From contig LR990043.1 of NCBI GenBank assembly GCA_905147135.1, positions 18,911,584-18,975,583 of the forward strand: DNA of 64,000 nt, read 5' to 3'. The position numbers and the translations under genes were made by a program. Below the pieces are notes generated by a model. The model made no database searches. It had not been told where the DNA came from and worked only from the letters and a program-made list of their open reading frames with translations. The first letter of the stretch is position 1. Every line of letters starts with the position of its first letter. The DNA comes from Blastobasis lacticolella (Eukaryota; Arthropoda; Insecta; Lepidoptera; Blastobasidae). Positions 26,201 through 37,182 of this stretch are shown here, in pieces.

Positions 26201-27827
26201 TGTTTTTCTTTTAGTTTTTACTAGCTATTAGCTGGTTTCTGGTATTTAAGCTGTATCTCATCTGGTTTTCTGGTTGGAAAGCGGACTGGGTAAACATGGA
26301 CATAGACAGCACTGTGTTCGGTTCCACATTACATCCTTAACCTAAGGCGAGTACAGTGAATTGTAATTATTGAAAATTACGTAATACCAACCAGTGATGT
26401 AACGGAAACCGAAATGGACCAATCTCAGCATAATGCTGTGCTTATTACTTTGGCGTTGAGAGGACTCTGGTTTTTAAAACGATTGGCCTATTTCTTGAGA
26501 CGATGTTTGTGCTTAAGTCGTTACCTTAGATATTTCTGACAACGTATTTTCTAGTTAAACTGGTTAAAGTTTAACGGTAGTTAAGTATTACCTTCATTTG
26601 TACCAATGTAGTTCATGTATGGCCCCTGTAGTCGAAACAATGTTGGGCAACAAATGAGAATTGTGATTCATTGATTGCGCTAAGTGTTCGCAAAGCCAGT
26701 ATCGATAATAGCTTCGTCATACAAAAATAACGTGTGAAAGAGTATCTACGCTTTTGTGAACAAGTATGTGGTACAGGAACTAAAAACTCCGAATGCAAAA
26801 ACTGAAAAGGAGAAAATTCTTTTAAGTGTAGCTCTAAGTTGTATATATATTTTGAATGGCCTTTTAAAAACCTTCATTTTCATACCCCACTCACTTAGTA
26901 TTAGAGAAGAAAAGATATAAAGTCCTAAAATGGCACCTAAAATCAGCCATCTTGAGTTTTTAAAATTATAATGTACCAAGTGTCACTCGTGACCAACCTG
27001 AGCAAAATCGCATATGTATCAATTTATTCAGCCGTTAGAGCCCGTGACAAAGAAATAGACATACATAAAAAATACTCCTGAAAAACAACAGTCGGATAAA
27101 AAGGAATAACTAACTTTAAATTTATCTAGCGACCCGAACTAACAAGTTTAAATGAACAATACCTATTTCTTTGCCTTGTTCATCTTTATTGCGTAGTTAA
27201 GATGTAGTAAGGGAACCATCAGAGTTTGCAAAGCGACTTCGCTATATCCAGTAGATTTCATATGCCCTAAAATGCTACCATGTGGGACGCCTGCTTGCCC
27301 GCATTATTGTAATTCCCAATTTGTACCTGCTGTTTTCTCGGACTCAAATATTTCTTTAAAAAATCTAGAACAAAACGCTCTTGTTCCAACAACGAACGAA
27401 ATTACTATTTCAATGTCACTCTCGCTAGCAAAAGTTGATAGATCCAAATAGTAAGTTTTCAATTTAAATTAATTCAATGCTAAATTATGCAATGATCTAG
27501 TTACGAGAGATTAAAGTAAGGTGTCCGAGTTATTTACGGTAATAGCTCTTCACAGACTTGCCATTTTGAGAATACCACATCGATAATGATTGTTTGTGAT
27601 TGAACAACTAAGCAGATAGGTCAAGCGCTTATATCTGTATAATAATTTTAGTCGTATCGGTATTTTAGTTTACATGTATTTTAAAATTAAATGAAATTAA
27701 CTTATTCGAATAGGATTAAAAAAACGCCTTCGAACGTCGTGTACCTAGGTATACAAGAATTCTGAAATCATAACTTCATTAGTAGATTAACCGCTCATAT
27801 CCCAAGTATCCGCTAATCTATTGTTAT
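26201..27827. other. Non-coding DNA, nothing recognised
   Basis: AT-rich, without a repeat head or LINE motif. Two short minus-strand open stretches (26613-26979) show no known domain. Confidence 0.35.
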
Positions 27828-28244
27828 CAATGAGCAGTTTTCCAATAGGTATCTAAAGCATTTCTAACCACTCACTGGATGGCGCCCCGACAATTTTGGT
27901 AATTGATAATCGCTTGAAATAGGTTCTTAGCAAACAGGATAATATATTATAAACACTGGGTACGTTGTATTGAATAATATTGTATTTGTCAATAGTTTTC
28001 AACCATTTTAGAGGTTTTAATAATAATGGAACATAGTGCCAACTTCTATAAATATTTCTTTTTACACTTCGTTAAATCTTTAACAGTTATGTTTATTTTT
28101 ATTTTTGAGTTTAGTTTTAGTTGGCTGCATGAAATCACTGCTACCTTCATACAGATAATAAAAAGTATAACAAAATTGTAGGAGCGCCATCTATTGATGC
28201 TTTTTGAAACCAACTATCAATACCTACTGGAAAACTCCTCATTG
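27828..28244. mobile_element. MITE family M1, copy 1 (417 bp)
   Basis: Ends CAATGAGCAGTTTTCCA...ATAGGTAT and ATACCTACTGGAAAACTCCTCATTG-like form terminal inverted repeats of about 25 bp. The left about 200 bases and right about 85 bases match copy 2 at 51.12 kb, while the middle differs. No coding capacity. No convincing target duplication was found. Confidence 0.8.
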
Positions 28245-28376
28245 TTCTCGCGATCCACTATTGTGTCGCTGGGACGTGACAGGTTAATACTGAAATTGAC
28301 ACCAGGTAAAAAAAACATCGTTAAATAAATTTGGTACAAAGTGAGAAAGATTACATGTATAAAATTAAAAATAATT

Positions 28377-28504
28377 ATCTTGGCATTTGATTAATGTCCC
28401 GGTAGTGCTCTCGCGCACGAGATCCCGGGGTCTGCCTTGACCATAATCCAGGATTTGACAGATCACAGTGGAGCGACTGTCATCTGACTGCTACCAGGGG
28501 AAGC
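28377..28504 (-). mobile_element. SINE family A 3' fragment
   Basis: ATCTTGGCATTTGATTAATG, GTGCTCTCGCGCACGAGATC, TTGACCATAATCCAGG and TGCTACCAGGGGAA. The tRNA-like head is absent. Confidence 0.7.
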
Positions 28505-28535
28505 ATTTCATTCTTCGACATTCTGTCGATATCTT

Positions 28536-28694
28536 TAAAAAATACTGGAAGGGAAAATTGAGGGAAGGAGAGGCAGAGGAAGACCTAGAATGAGTTACGT
28601 CCAGCAAGTGAAGGAGAAAGTGCGATTCATGGCGTATCAGGAAATGAAATCAAAAGCAGACAATAGAATGACATCGCGATTACTCCAACGATAA
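28536..28694 (+). pseudogene. LINE ORF C-terminus
   Basis: Reads ILEGKIEGRRGRGRPRMSYV then VKEKVRFMAYQEMKSKA and a TAA at 28692-28694. The G-[KR]-R-x-[RG]-G-R-P-R-x-[ST]-[YW] motif followed by a basic helix is the usual end of a non-LTR ORF2 in moths and butterflies (family knowledge). It is cut off at the 5' side by the SINE junction. Confidence 0.75.
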
Positions 28695-29314
28695 AAGCAA
28701 GGCTCTTAAATTTATTTATGACGATTATCCTATCACCTATCCAAGTGGATGACGAACTAATATTACAGAGCATTACTCATACGGTTATCTACAGTTAGTA
28801 CCGAGGCAATATTTTTAACGGTTTATCTTAAGGCGTCTATAAAGTTATAGCTTTGCGTTATTCGACGATGTTTGGTCACGTGCTTGAGTCGACCAGCTTA
28901 ATAAAGTGGCTTAAAACTGCCAGTCTAATTAAAGATGGTAGGCTTACGCGCTTTGATACGCGATGATTTTAGGTTGGGCTTTGGGTCACTGGAAGATAAA
29001 TTAGGGGCTCAGTGCTCTCTAAATTGATGTCACGAAAAGACATTATTGTAGTTATTAGATCTTAGGTTGGTATGTACTGGCTGAAATCGATATATACTTA
29101 TAACGCTGGAAAGTTTCTAAGTATTTCATGTAATTTTGTAACTAGTCCTCGACTAGTGTAACCCGCCATCATCTGTATCTGTAACTAGTCACAACACATA
29201 CACAACGCGGCTCGTATATTTTACCTACTTTACGATGTGTTAATACGAGCTAGGTACACCATTTATGAGTTACACAGACCAGATTTTATGAATCTAAATA
29301 TTTTTTTAAATTAT
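28695..29314. other. Non-coding DNA, nothing recognised
   Basis: No coding, repeat or structural signal I can support. Confidence 0.3.
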
Positions 29315-29450
29315 AGTGTAGGTCGCCCTCCGGTAAGGTGGAGTAACGATTTGCGAAAGGCTGCACGATCCAACTGGATGCAACAAGCCGAAGATAGAGG
29401 GAGAGTAAGTATTATTTAAACTGTGGTCCCAGTAGTGACTGATGATGATT
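29315..29450 (+). pseudogene. LINE ORF2 end with ATG-repeat tail
   Basis: VGRPPVRWSNDLRKAARSNW followed by MQQAEDRGR and a decayed end, then a GACTGATGATGATT tail at about 29438-29450. The next base begins a minus-orientation SINE A tail (CATCATCATC). Confidence 0.65.
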
Positions 29451-29691
29451 CATCATCATCATCTGGGCGTCAATATACTGGTTATGCTCTCACACGCGAA
29501 CGCCTGGGATCAACATATTCAGTCACCTCAATGTGCGTTTCCTATGATGTTTTCCCTCACAGTACCTAAGAGCTTCGGGTAGTGTTCAACTAATGTACAT
29601 TACTCATAAAAAGTCATTGGTTCATGGCGGCACTGGAGATCGAACACAATATTTCTCGCTTACGAGTCGGACCCGCTAGCCACCAACGCTC
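29451..29691 (-). mobile_element. SINE family A with internal deletion
   Basis: The tail complement CATCATCATCATCTGGGCG starts at 29451. The body jumps from the tail-side block to CATATTCAGTCACC, so the central part is missing. The tRNA-like head (CTCGCTTACGAGTCGG ... CCACCAACGCTC) ends at 29691. Confidence 0.75.
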
Positions 29692-30869
29692 ACACTGAGA
29701 ATGATTATATTTATGATAACTAAATAAACTTTTAAATTCAGAATCTCGACGTTACATAATTAAGTCGGCGGATAAAAGAACCAGTAATTCTCTTCTAGCA
29801 GTGCGGACCAAGTTATCGCAATAAGAACTGCTCGCAATCGACAAGGAGTTTATTCTCACTTTATAAACTAAAATTGTGCGATAGGTTGAGGTTCTAGAGA
29901 AACTTCCTAACACATACAATTAGTTTGTGGAACAAACTTCTTAAAAGGGGTTTCCTAAAGTACAATTTAGCGTTTTCAAGACGTGTGTGAAAAGATATTG
30001 CGGACGTTCTTTAACTGCTTACCATGCGGCTAGCCGTGTTGTACAAGTCTTTAGCTGTAGATAAAAGTGAACTTTAATATTACGTGCGGTGCAGCAATCG
30101 GAAATTAAGTGTCAGCCGCTGTCCGAAGTGTTCAGTTGCAGACACATAGAAGCAACGCTAAAGAGTTTCTATTTGTATTAAAATCTAACTATCGTTTGAA
30201 ACAAAATGCTATTTCAATCTCATGATAAAGTAATTATAATCTAACCCAGATTCTGTTAAATAATTACACAGCTTTTAATTTCTATCGCAAAGAGCTACAA
30301 TATGGGTTACCTATTGTATTTAGTATTGTAGGGATACTTTATGGCTTATGTCAAACAAAATCAGATTACCAAGATGGCCTTTGATTTACATTGTTTTATG
30401 GTAAAAGCAATATCATTAATGCGTACGCCGAAAGACAAAAAGGAACTTGAAAGGTTTCTCGGAATTACTATTCTCTTTTACGTCCTGTCCTAAACAACAA
30501 TCGTGGTTAGTTTTATCCGTTTAAGGTTTCAAGCTCGAGTGTTGGTCACTGCGCGGTGACCTCCCGTTGACATTTGGACGGATTTCAGGTCACTGTCGCG
30601 CTCGACCGCGTCAGATTGACAATTTTCTACCGTACGCGACCCGCCACCCAGTTTGCTTTGTGCAGATTAGATTTTCGCTGTTTCATAGCCAGGATCAGTG
30701 CCGGACGGCACGCAAGGAATTGGAAGCAAAAAAAAGATGTCCGCCTGATGGAAAACGGCAGCTGTTGCAAATCTATACTATTATAAAGCTGTAAAAAAGG
30801 CGTGTCAGTACATTGAAGATATTTCAGAAAAAATGTCGGGATAGGATTTCGGTAAGTAACAAATGTAAA
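29692..30869. other. Non-coding DNA with one palindromic site
   Basis: An exact 18-bp palindromic arrangement, GGTCAC-TGCGCG-GTGACC, lies at 30544-30561. The 30540-30720 stretch is GC-richer and open in two frames (to about 30790) but shows no recognisable protein. Confidence 0.35.
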
Positions 30870-31158
30870 AAAATTGTTTTTGTCTCTCTGTTTGTCTGTT
30901 CGCGCATCAAGCAGAAAGTACTGAACGAATTTTAATTCGGTTTTGATAGTGTGGTAGCTTGAAGTCCAGAGTATAATGTAAGCTATATTTCATCTAATTC
31001 GGGTAGGTAGAACCAGATATACAGCTTGACCTCCTCGCAGCACTAGCATATCGTGTAGGCATTAGGTGTAATATCGAGGTCATTTAAAATGGTAACGCGG
31101 GTAAAAACGTTATAAATATAATTTCAAGCGGGCGAAATCGCAAACAAAAGCTAGTAGG
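30870..31158 (+). mobile_element. Repeat family G copy (ends AAAGCTAGTA)
   Basis: Starts near TCTGTTTGTCTGTTCGCGCA, has ACTGAACGAATTTTAATTCGG, and ends AAGCGGGCGAAATCGCAAAC then AAAAGCTAGTA. The GGGCGAARTCGC...AAAGCTAGTA end is very common in lepidopteran DNA (memory). Fragments with the ACTACGCAACGGATTT block occur at 0.33 and 34.68 kb. Confidence 0.5.
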
Positions 31159-31349
31159 TTATATTAACATTTTCGTGTAACCAAAATATAGAACCGTAAG
31201 TGCGTTGGTTCCCTGTCAGGATTAAGCAGCAATTACATTGGATTCCTCTCACGCGGCGTAAAATCGACAGCATATTATGATACGCGGTTGCATCGTTATA
31301 TCTTGTCGCATTCTACTTCATTCATTTATTTAGCTGACCACCTGACCTG

Positions 31350-31479
31350 TTATAGCTAGTTTCAAATAAGAAGAGACTTAGCGGGTCACGTGGTTTGACT
31401 TGCGGTGTGTACGATTACCTGCGCGAAATCCCCCCCACTGCCTTTTGACAAGTCTCTTCTTTCGTAACGCGGGTTATAA
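31350..31479. mobile_element. MITE family M2, copy 1 (130 bp)
   Basis: TTATAGCTAG start and CGGGTTATAA end, with inner inverted AGAAGAGACTT / AAGTCTCTTCTT blocks. It matches 61124-61253 almost base for base, including GCGGGTCACGTGGTT and ATTACCTGCGCGAAATCCCC. Confidence 0.8.
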
Positions 31480-32118
31480 TAATTCCTGATAATATGACTA
31501 GTGGTCAGCTAAATATTGTATGACTATAATTTAATTTAATAACATTAATAAAATTCCCAATAGTGTGTAAATTTTTGTGAACGAAAAAGTTTCACTTTTT
31601 ATTTCTCTCCCCTGCGACACACACAGATTATTTAAGTTTGTGTATTGTGCAGATAAAATTTTCTTTATCAGCATAACTGTACTTCGTTTTTATGAGTATC
31701 TAGATTTGTATGAATTATCATAAGCGTTGCAATTTTAAATGCTTTCAAATATCGCATTGCTTCTAAGCATTTGATTTCTTGTGTGTGTAGTTTTATTTAA
31801 TTTTTTTTATTGTGTAGGTAGCATACAGATGAAGTGTCGGAATAAAACAATTGTTATTAAATACCTAATTACTGTTTCCACATATTTGGAATATTCCATA
31901 GGTCTTGAAGGAAACGTAACGTAACCTTAAAGTCTGCCGTTACGAATAACTTGGGGGTTAAATTTGGAACAAAAAAGTTTGCATTGTCTAGTTACAGAAA
32001 TGTATAGGGCGGTGAGGATCTCTCAGGTGGAGTGAGTGAAATTTGGCTTGCTAAAAATTAAGCAATAAGGCTGGTATTCCACCGCAGGGTCGAGGAGGCG
32101 CAAGATGAGAATTGAAAT
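31480..32118. other. Non-coding DNA, nothing recognised
   Basis: AT-rich stretch with no coding or repeat signal I can support. Confidence 0.3.
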
Positions 32119-32390
32119 AAATGAATAAAATAAATAATCGTGGACAAATTCACACAGCGCCATCGAGTCCCAAAGTAAGCAAAGCTTGTGTTATGGGTGC
32201 TAGATAACGGATAAACTACTTATATACTTTTAAATACATACTTATTGTACATAGAACACCCAGATCCCTAACAGAAACTAAAATTCATCATTTCAATTTC
32301 TGCCCGGCCGGGAATCGAACCCGGGACCTCTTGCGTGGCAGACCTGACATGATTGACCAGACATGTTGACCACTGAACCACTCAGGTCGT
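32119..32390 (-). mobile_element. SINE family B copy (tRNA-headed, ATTT-type tail)
   Basis: On the minus strand it starts with a tRNA-like head: GACCTGAGTGGTTCAGTGG (A-box-like) and GGGTTCGATTCCCGGCCGGG (B-box) near 32307-32326. The body contains CAGAAATTGAAATGATG..., GGGTGCTAGATAACG-like and AGCTTTGCTTACTTTGG blocks, ending in a TTTATTT tail. This looks like a tRNA gene in the head only; it is a SINE. Confidence 0.8.
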
Positions 32391-32830
32391 CGAAATGTTT
32401 ACGTATTTTGTAGAAGTCACGAGAAAAGTAGTCATATTGGAAGTGTATTTGAACTCACTCGTCCGAAATAACGTCCTTTATGATAATATTTTAACACCAA
32501 AACGAATTTGCACCAATAATAATATAATAAAATTAAGCAGAAAGCCTAATCACAATCTCGTAATTTGTGAATGAGTGTATTGACAGTAATTATAAAATAA
32601 TGGCCGTCGATATGCCAAGCCAATAAGTTTTATTTGGCATTTTGCAAAGCGGCGGACCCTGCAAAGAGCCTGTTTACTTAACAATTAACTTAATTAGGCA
32701 TAGTGATTACATCTGTCAGTTAACATTGTTGAAACGTTGAATAATCGACGTGGTTGTTCTTAAACTGTATTGTTTCTTGTAAAATGACAATTGCGCTAAA
32801 GAATTATCGACTTCTGAACAATCATTGCAC

Positions 32831-33046
32831 ATGAGTGAGACCTCGGTTACCACATATGTAATAATAACAGAGGATAATGTTGTCTCGACCCTTCCTTTGG
32901 TGCGTAAACGAGACGAATTTGGCCCTAAATTGGAAAAATTGCGTTTGTTTCTTGATAATTTTGCGAAAAGTAAAGAGAATCTTGCGTATTTTAATGGCGT
33001 AATTGAGACAAAAAGTATTGTTGGTATTGACACTAATGATGTGTAA
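32831..33046 (+). CDS. Unrecognised small open frame, 71 codons
   Basis: ATG at 32831 to TAA at 33044-33046. The product is hydrophilic with a charged segment (RKRDEFGPKLEKLRLFLDNF) that could form a helix. I recognise no family. The start context is poor, no TATA box or splice partner is evident, and the minus strand is also open here, so this may be chance. It could also be a piece of a gag-like retroelement protein. Confidence 0.15.
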   Translation: MSETSVTTYVIITEDNVVSTLPLVRKRDEFGPKLEKLRLFLDNFAKSKENLAYFNGVIETKSIVGIDTNDV

Positions 33047-33239
33047 TAATAAAGCTGGAGAGTTCGTTATGAACATAATTGTATGCGAACACGAAAATAC
33101 CTTAAGTGGCACAGGCAAATGGGTACGAATAAATGATAATACTCTTAACGGTAAGGTAACTTTTGAGGAGTGTATTAGAATATAAATTGTTTTACTTATC
33201 GGATTTTTAATTAGGGCTTTGAAGAAAATATACATTTTA

Positions 33240-33305
33240 CATCAATGTAACAGAGGTGGACTTATCCCGCAGATATATTTCTTCCAGTCAACCTTTGAGA
33301 AATTT
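33240..33305 (-). mobile_element. Repeat family H scrap
   Basis: AGGTGGACTTATCCCGCAGA ... TTCTTCCAGTCAACC matches the far end of the copy at 60.6 kb. Confidence 0.4.
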
Positions 33306-34329
33306 AAAGGAAGAGTTGTGAGGCAGACAAAGTGAGCGTACAATAATTTAAAGGTTTTGAAATTAATTTAAATATATTATAATTTTAGGCTTTGTGACTT
33401 TAACAATACCTATAGGTACAAGAAACACGAATAAGACTATCTACGGCAAATTTAGCTGCCGCACATCAGACAGATGTTTGAGCTACTAAATAGCAGAAAC
33501 ATACGCATAATATCCATAAACACAAGTGTGGCGATTCAATCACCCATTAAACTCATGTTCACAATAAACGCAGTTACTCCTGACATCCGGAGAGATCAAT
33601 TGCTGTCAATTTATCATTGTTGACCTTGGAGGTACCCAAAATTGCCTCTAATCGTTTTCGCGAAGCAACGATGCCTTAAAAGATTCGACTTTGGTTTCGT
33701 ATGCTATACATTGTAATTATCGGTGTCAAAGCTTTATCAGCAAAGCCACTTTAGCCATTAAGAGGCTAGATAAAATGTGTCCGGCCTTGCGCGATAGTTA
33801 AAATTGCCGTGGAGCCGAACAAGATAAATTTTAGACATCTATAGGACTAAAAATAAATCGATATGTATGCATGTATGTATTTGTAGATAGGTAATATTGT
33901 GCACATGCTATCGGCGTCTCATGATCACATCACAAAGGCCTGGCCAAGGGCCAAAGGCCTGTTGGAAGAGATTTCTTTTAGAAATAAGTAGCGCCTGTGT
34001 TGCCATTTATACTTTGCCTTTTATTCGCTATGTACTCGTATATCTTGTGCACAATAAACTGTTAAATAAAAATAATAAGAATAGAAATTTTTTTCACTGC
34101 TGATGGGTTTGCTCTTGACCTCCATCTGAACCTAAGGTAGGTACGCCACCGAATGTTCTTGTCAGCTAAATATGCTTGCATTATTTTATGTGTTATCTAC
34201 ATTACACTGACACATTATATTTTTTATACCACTAAATTACGCGGACGTACCGCCGCAATTTTGCATAGCAAGTGACACGGGTCACACGGTACTTTACGCC
34301 AACGAAAGGTTGGCGCGCCTATTGGCAAC
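33306..34329. other. Non-coding DNA, nothing recognised
   Basis: Contains an ATGTATGCATGTATGTAT run near 33862 and no supported gene. Confidence 0.3.
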
Positions 34330-34470
34330 TGTTACATACATACATAAAGCTCACGCCTTTGTCCCACAGGTGGGGCAGGCAGAAAATATGGACCGCCACT
34401 TTGCTCCGTCCTGACACAATTTCCTAGTCTCACATATATCCACAACTCTTTTCATACATCTCCTTTTATT
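34330..34470 (-). mobile_element. Repeat family E copy
   Basis: Same block order as 22.33-22.46 kb: ACATACATACATAAAGCTCA, TTTGTCCCACAGGTGGGG, ATGGACCGCCACTTTGCTC and CTTTTCATACATCTCC. Confidence 0.6.
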
Positions 34471-34669
34471 CTTACCACTTCGGACCCCAGTTTTTACAAC
34501 AAACAAATTGTTACATTTATACGACAAAAAGAAAATGGTTGATTCAGGCATAGATGTCTTTAGAATCAATATCTTATCTTACATTGTTATTCATACTATG
34601 TTGTTGGATAGCTGTCGGTCATCAAAATAAAAAATGTATCAAACAAATCGCTTTCCGCCTTCTGTCTTT

Positions 34670-34800
34670 GATCGATCTTTTAAACTACGCAACGGATTTA
34701 AATTGGGTTTTCAACAATAGATAGAGTGATTCAAGAGGAAAGTTTATAAGGGAGAAAAAAAGGGTAGGTAGGGGTAAAGTGTACGCGAACGAAGTCGCGC
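34670..34800 (+). mobile_element. Repeat family G-like fragment
   Basis: TTTTAAACTACGCAACGGAT, AATAGATAGAGTGATTCAAG, AGGAAAGTTTATAAGGGA and a GCGAACGAAGTCGCGCC end. A familiar lepidopteran repeat pattern, decayed. Confidence 0.45.
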
Positions 34801-34947
34801 CGAGTTCACTAATTACTAATATAAAAATATCTGGACCACCATAAACTTCCCCAGTCGGTCGGCTCGAATTCGAACGGGATACCCCGCTATGCCCTACCTC
34901 TCTTAATGTTACTACAATCAAATTAAATGTTAACACTGATAAAAATT

Positions 34948-35209
34948 GGCCGTGTGGTGACCGGCAGAGTAGAATAGCACCAACCCCTTACGCTCATGGG
35001 TGTCGTACGAGGCGACTTATGTTTTCGAGGCAAAAGATCAAGAGTCCCCATAGTCTGGAAAATGGGCAGCAGCATTTTCCATTGTTATATTTAAACACTG
35101 CGATCTCCAACCCGCCTGCCAAGCGTGGAGATTATGGCAATAACCTCCCCTTTCGTGGGAGAGGCCCTAAGTCCTGCAGTGGACTGTTACGGGCTGTGAT
35201 GATGATGAC
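34948..35209 (+). mobile_element. Repeat family F, most complete copy
   Basis: GGCCGTGTGGTGACCGGCAG at the 5' end, then GTCGTACGAGGCGACTTATG, TGGAAAATGGGCAGCAGC, CCAACCCGCCTGCCAAGCG, CCCTTTCGTGGGAGAGGCC and GTCCTGCAGTGGACTG, ending GGGCTGTGATGATGATGAC. No protein is encoded. The ATG-repeat tail matches the tails of SINE family A and of two LINE fragments here. Confidence 0.8.
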
Positions 35210-35890
35210 TGATAAAAAATCGAGTAAGCAAAAAGAATTTAAAATCAATTGGAGCCGTAAATGGGTCGTTTACGTCCTAGACATGCACGTCAAGAGACGT
35301 AAGGGACGCACTATGACGTCTGCGGCCGTCATGCCTTCAGCTGTGTCGGGCCACATACGTGATTTTGATCGTAAATCTCGAATGGCGCTGTAAAACTTGG
35401 ATGGATTGAACATAGTATCATATAGTTTTAGTGCAAACCATCCATTAATAAATGCGAATAATCGTGTCTATCATTAAGTAAGTAATTTAAACGTTTTAGT
35501 ACTAATTTTGTTGAGTTCGGTATTATATTACATTTGAGATTTTATATCTAGTAATAAATTTAATTTGTTTGAGTGAAACTAGTATATATCTACTAAATGA
35601 TCTCATAGTACCCTACATAATCATCAACGAATTGCTATTATACAGTCTCCTGTTTTATTTAATACTTTGTTTCATGTTACAAGTTTAGCTTAGTATCGCG
35701 GATGTGCTGACAATATAAAGAAACCACTTATATCGTTTCAGAAGATCCTTTCGACTTCTGCGGTAAGATCTAAGATCTCTGTAAAAATAAATATATAGCA
35801 CATATACTATAAATAGACAGAGGACAAGACTAGCAGGTACTAAGGTACCATCACCACCCTTTGGGAATAGAACAATAAAAAAAATTTTTT
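35210..35890. other. Non-coding DNA, nothing recognised
   Basis: A short plus-strand open stretch continues from the family F copy to about 35393, without a known domain. A long A/T palindrome (GGGAATA...TATTCCC) lies at about 35865-35903. Confidence 0.3.
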
Positions 35891-35894
35891 TTTT

Positions 35895-35975
35895 TATTCC
35901 CTAGTGAGGCGGACGAACGATCCACCTGATTCAAAGTGGCCACCGTCATCCAGCACATCTACAATCTAAGGGGAG
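35895..35975 (-). mobile_element. LINE 3'-end fragment
   Basis: GAGGCGGACGAACGATCCAC, CTGATTCAAAGTGGCCACC and CACATCTACAATC. It resembles the common lepidopteran LINE end CACCTGATGxTAAGTGGTCACC (memory); a shorter relative is at 9.6 kb. Confidence 0.4.
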
Positions 35976-36098
35976 CGGATAGGTTACTGGACTTTGAGGT
36001 ACCTGTAGACACGTTTTTTGAAGAACCCCACGTTATAGTGCAAAGGTAAGACTATAATAATCTCTCTAAGATCTATAATAATAAATTTGGTCGACACC

Positions 36099-36255
36099 AC
36101 AGGTGACCGAAGAGCTGGCAGCTACCTCGCACAAAGAATAAGCATTGCTATTCAGAGAGGTAATGCTACCAGTATCTTGGATACGCTTTCACACGGCCCA
36201 AACTTTTTACATATATTTAATTTGTTAATTTCTTTTCCTTTTTATTGTACATATT
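36099..36255 (+). pseudogene. Second remnant of the RT-linked family (C-terminus)
   Basis: Open from 36099: TGDRRAGSYLAQRISIAIQR followed by GNATSILDT and then unrelated sequence to a stop near 36253. The T-G-D-x-R-A-x-[SA]-Y-L-x-Q-R-[IL]-S-[IL]-A-I-Q-R-G-N-A-x-S-[IV] string is the known C-terminal end of the family whose core is seen at 24.5-24.9 kb (family recalled from memory). It is too short to function. It shows that other members of this family exist in the genome. Confidence 0.6.
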
Positions 36256-37120
36256 GATTTTTATGTTAGTTGATATAATAAATCGAATACCTAAATTAAT
36301 AATGACACCGACCACCCGCTAAATTTAAAACGCAAAATTGCACAAGTGATTTAATCCAACAACAAAAATATCACCATACAATACCAGGCCGCAGTTTTGC
36401 ATACAATACTACAAGTGTAGTTAATATGTCACAGATAAAGTTGCAGTGGACATCTAATTAGAGTCCTATTACCATTGTTAGGGCATTATAATGCACACGC
36501 GAGTAGGCTGGCTCAACTGGATTGACCGGTCGCCAAATGTGGGTTAGTCTTTCATACATACATACGTAGATATAGATGCAAAATACAAGCGCAAAAATAG
36601 CCATGTGTTGCCTAGAGCCGGTATGAAAAGACATTCGATGTATTTAAGGTTTCCTTCACAGGTTTTGATAAGGACATTTTGGAAGAGGACGTATGGTATG
36701 TGTGTGACGCTTTTTTGTCTGTAAATAATGTTGACGTTGCTGTGATGTTTTACTCGACTGCGCAACGCATAGTAGGGTAATGTTTATATCAGCCTGTGTA
36801 TGTTTATTCCTTTGTGGCTCTCTAGAGACCAAACACGTGGGCCGATTTTGATGGTTCTTACGTCTATATATTTGTCTTAATCTTACGAGAGTCACTGAAG
36901 ACATGATATTAATAAAAAATCATATGGCGACTACCAGCCGGTATATTGTGAAATATAAAAAAAATTAAGTCTACAAACTATGTCATGACGTGGGGTATCG
37001 TTGAGTAGGTATTAAAAAATCTTCATTAGGTTTTTAATGTAGTATTATTTTTAGGATCTATAACTATGTACTTAAAGTTAGTTCTTATTCCTTAAACTTT
37101 ATTAAAATTATTAAGAATTA
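36256..37120. other. Non-coding DNA, nothing recognised
   Basis: Includes a CATACATACATACG run at 36555. Two overlapping minus-strand open stretches (36544-36904) have no known motif. Confidence 0.3.
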
Positions 37121-37182
37121 TCTTCATCATCATGATCTTGACGCTAGTCCCAGTGTGATCTTGCGCGACCCCCCGAGGTTCA
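37121..37182 (-). mobile_element. SINE family A tail scrap
   Basis: TCTTCATCATCATGATCTTG followed by ACGCTAGTCCCAGTGTG and CTTGCGCGA, in the family order. Confidence 0.45.

Noticed and set aside
32290..32390. Antisense tRNA gene
   Set aside because: It is the head of SINE family B and is continuous with a body and tail shared with 44.95 and 54.80 kb.
35019..35393. 124-codon frame starting within family F
   Set aside because: Its first two thirds are repeat F sequence, and the same peptide appears in reverse at 10.85-11.11 kb because that is another F copy.
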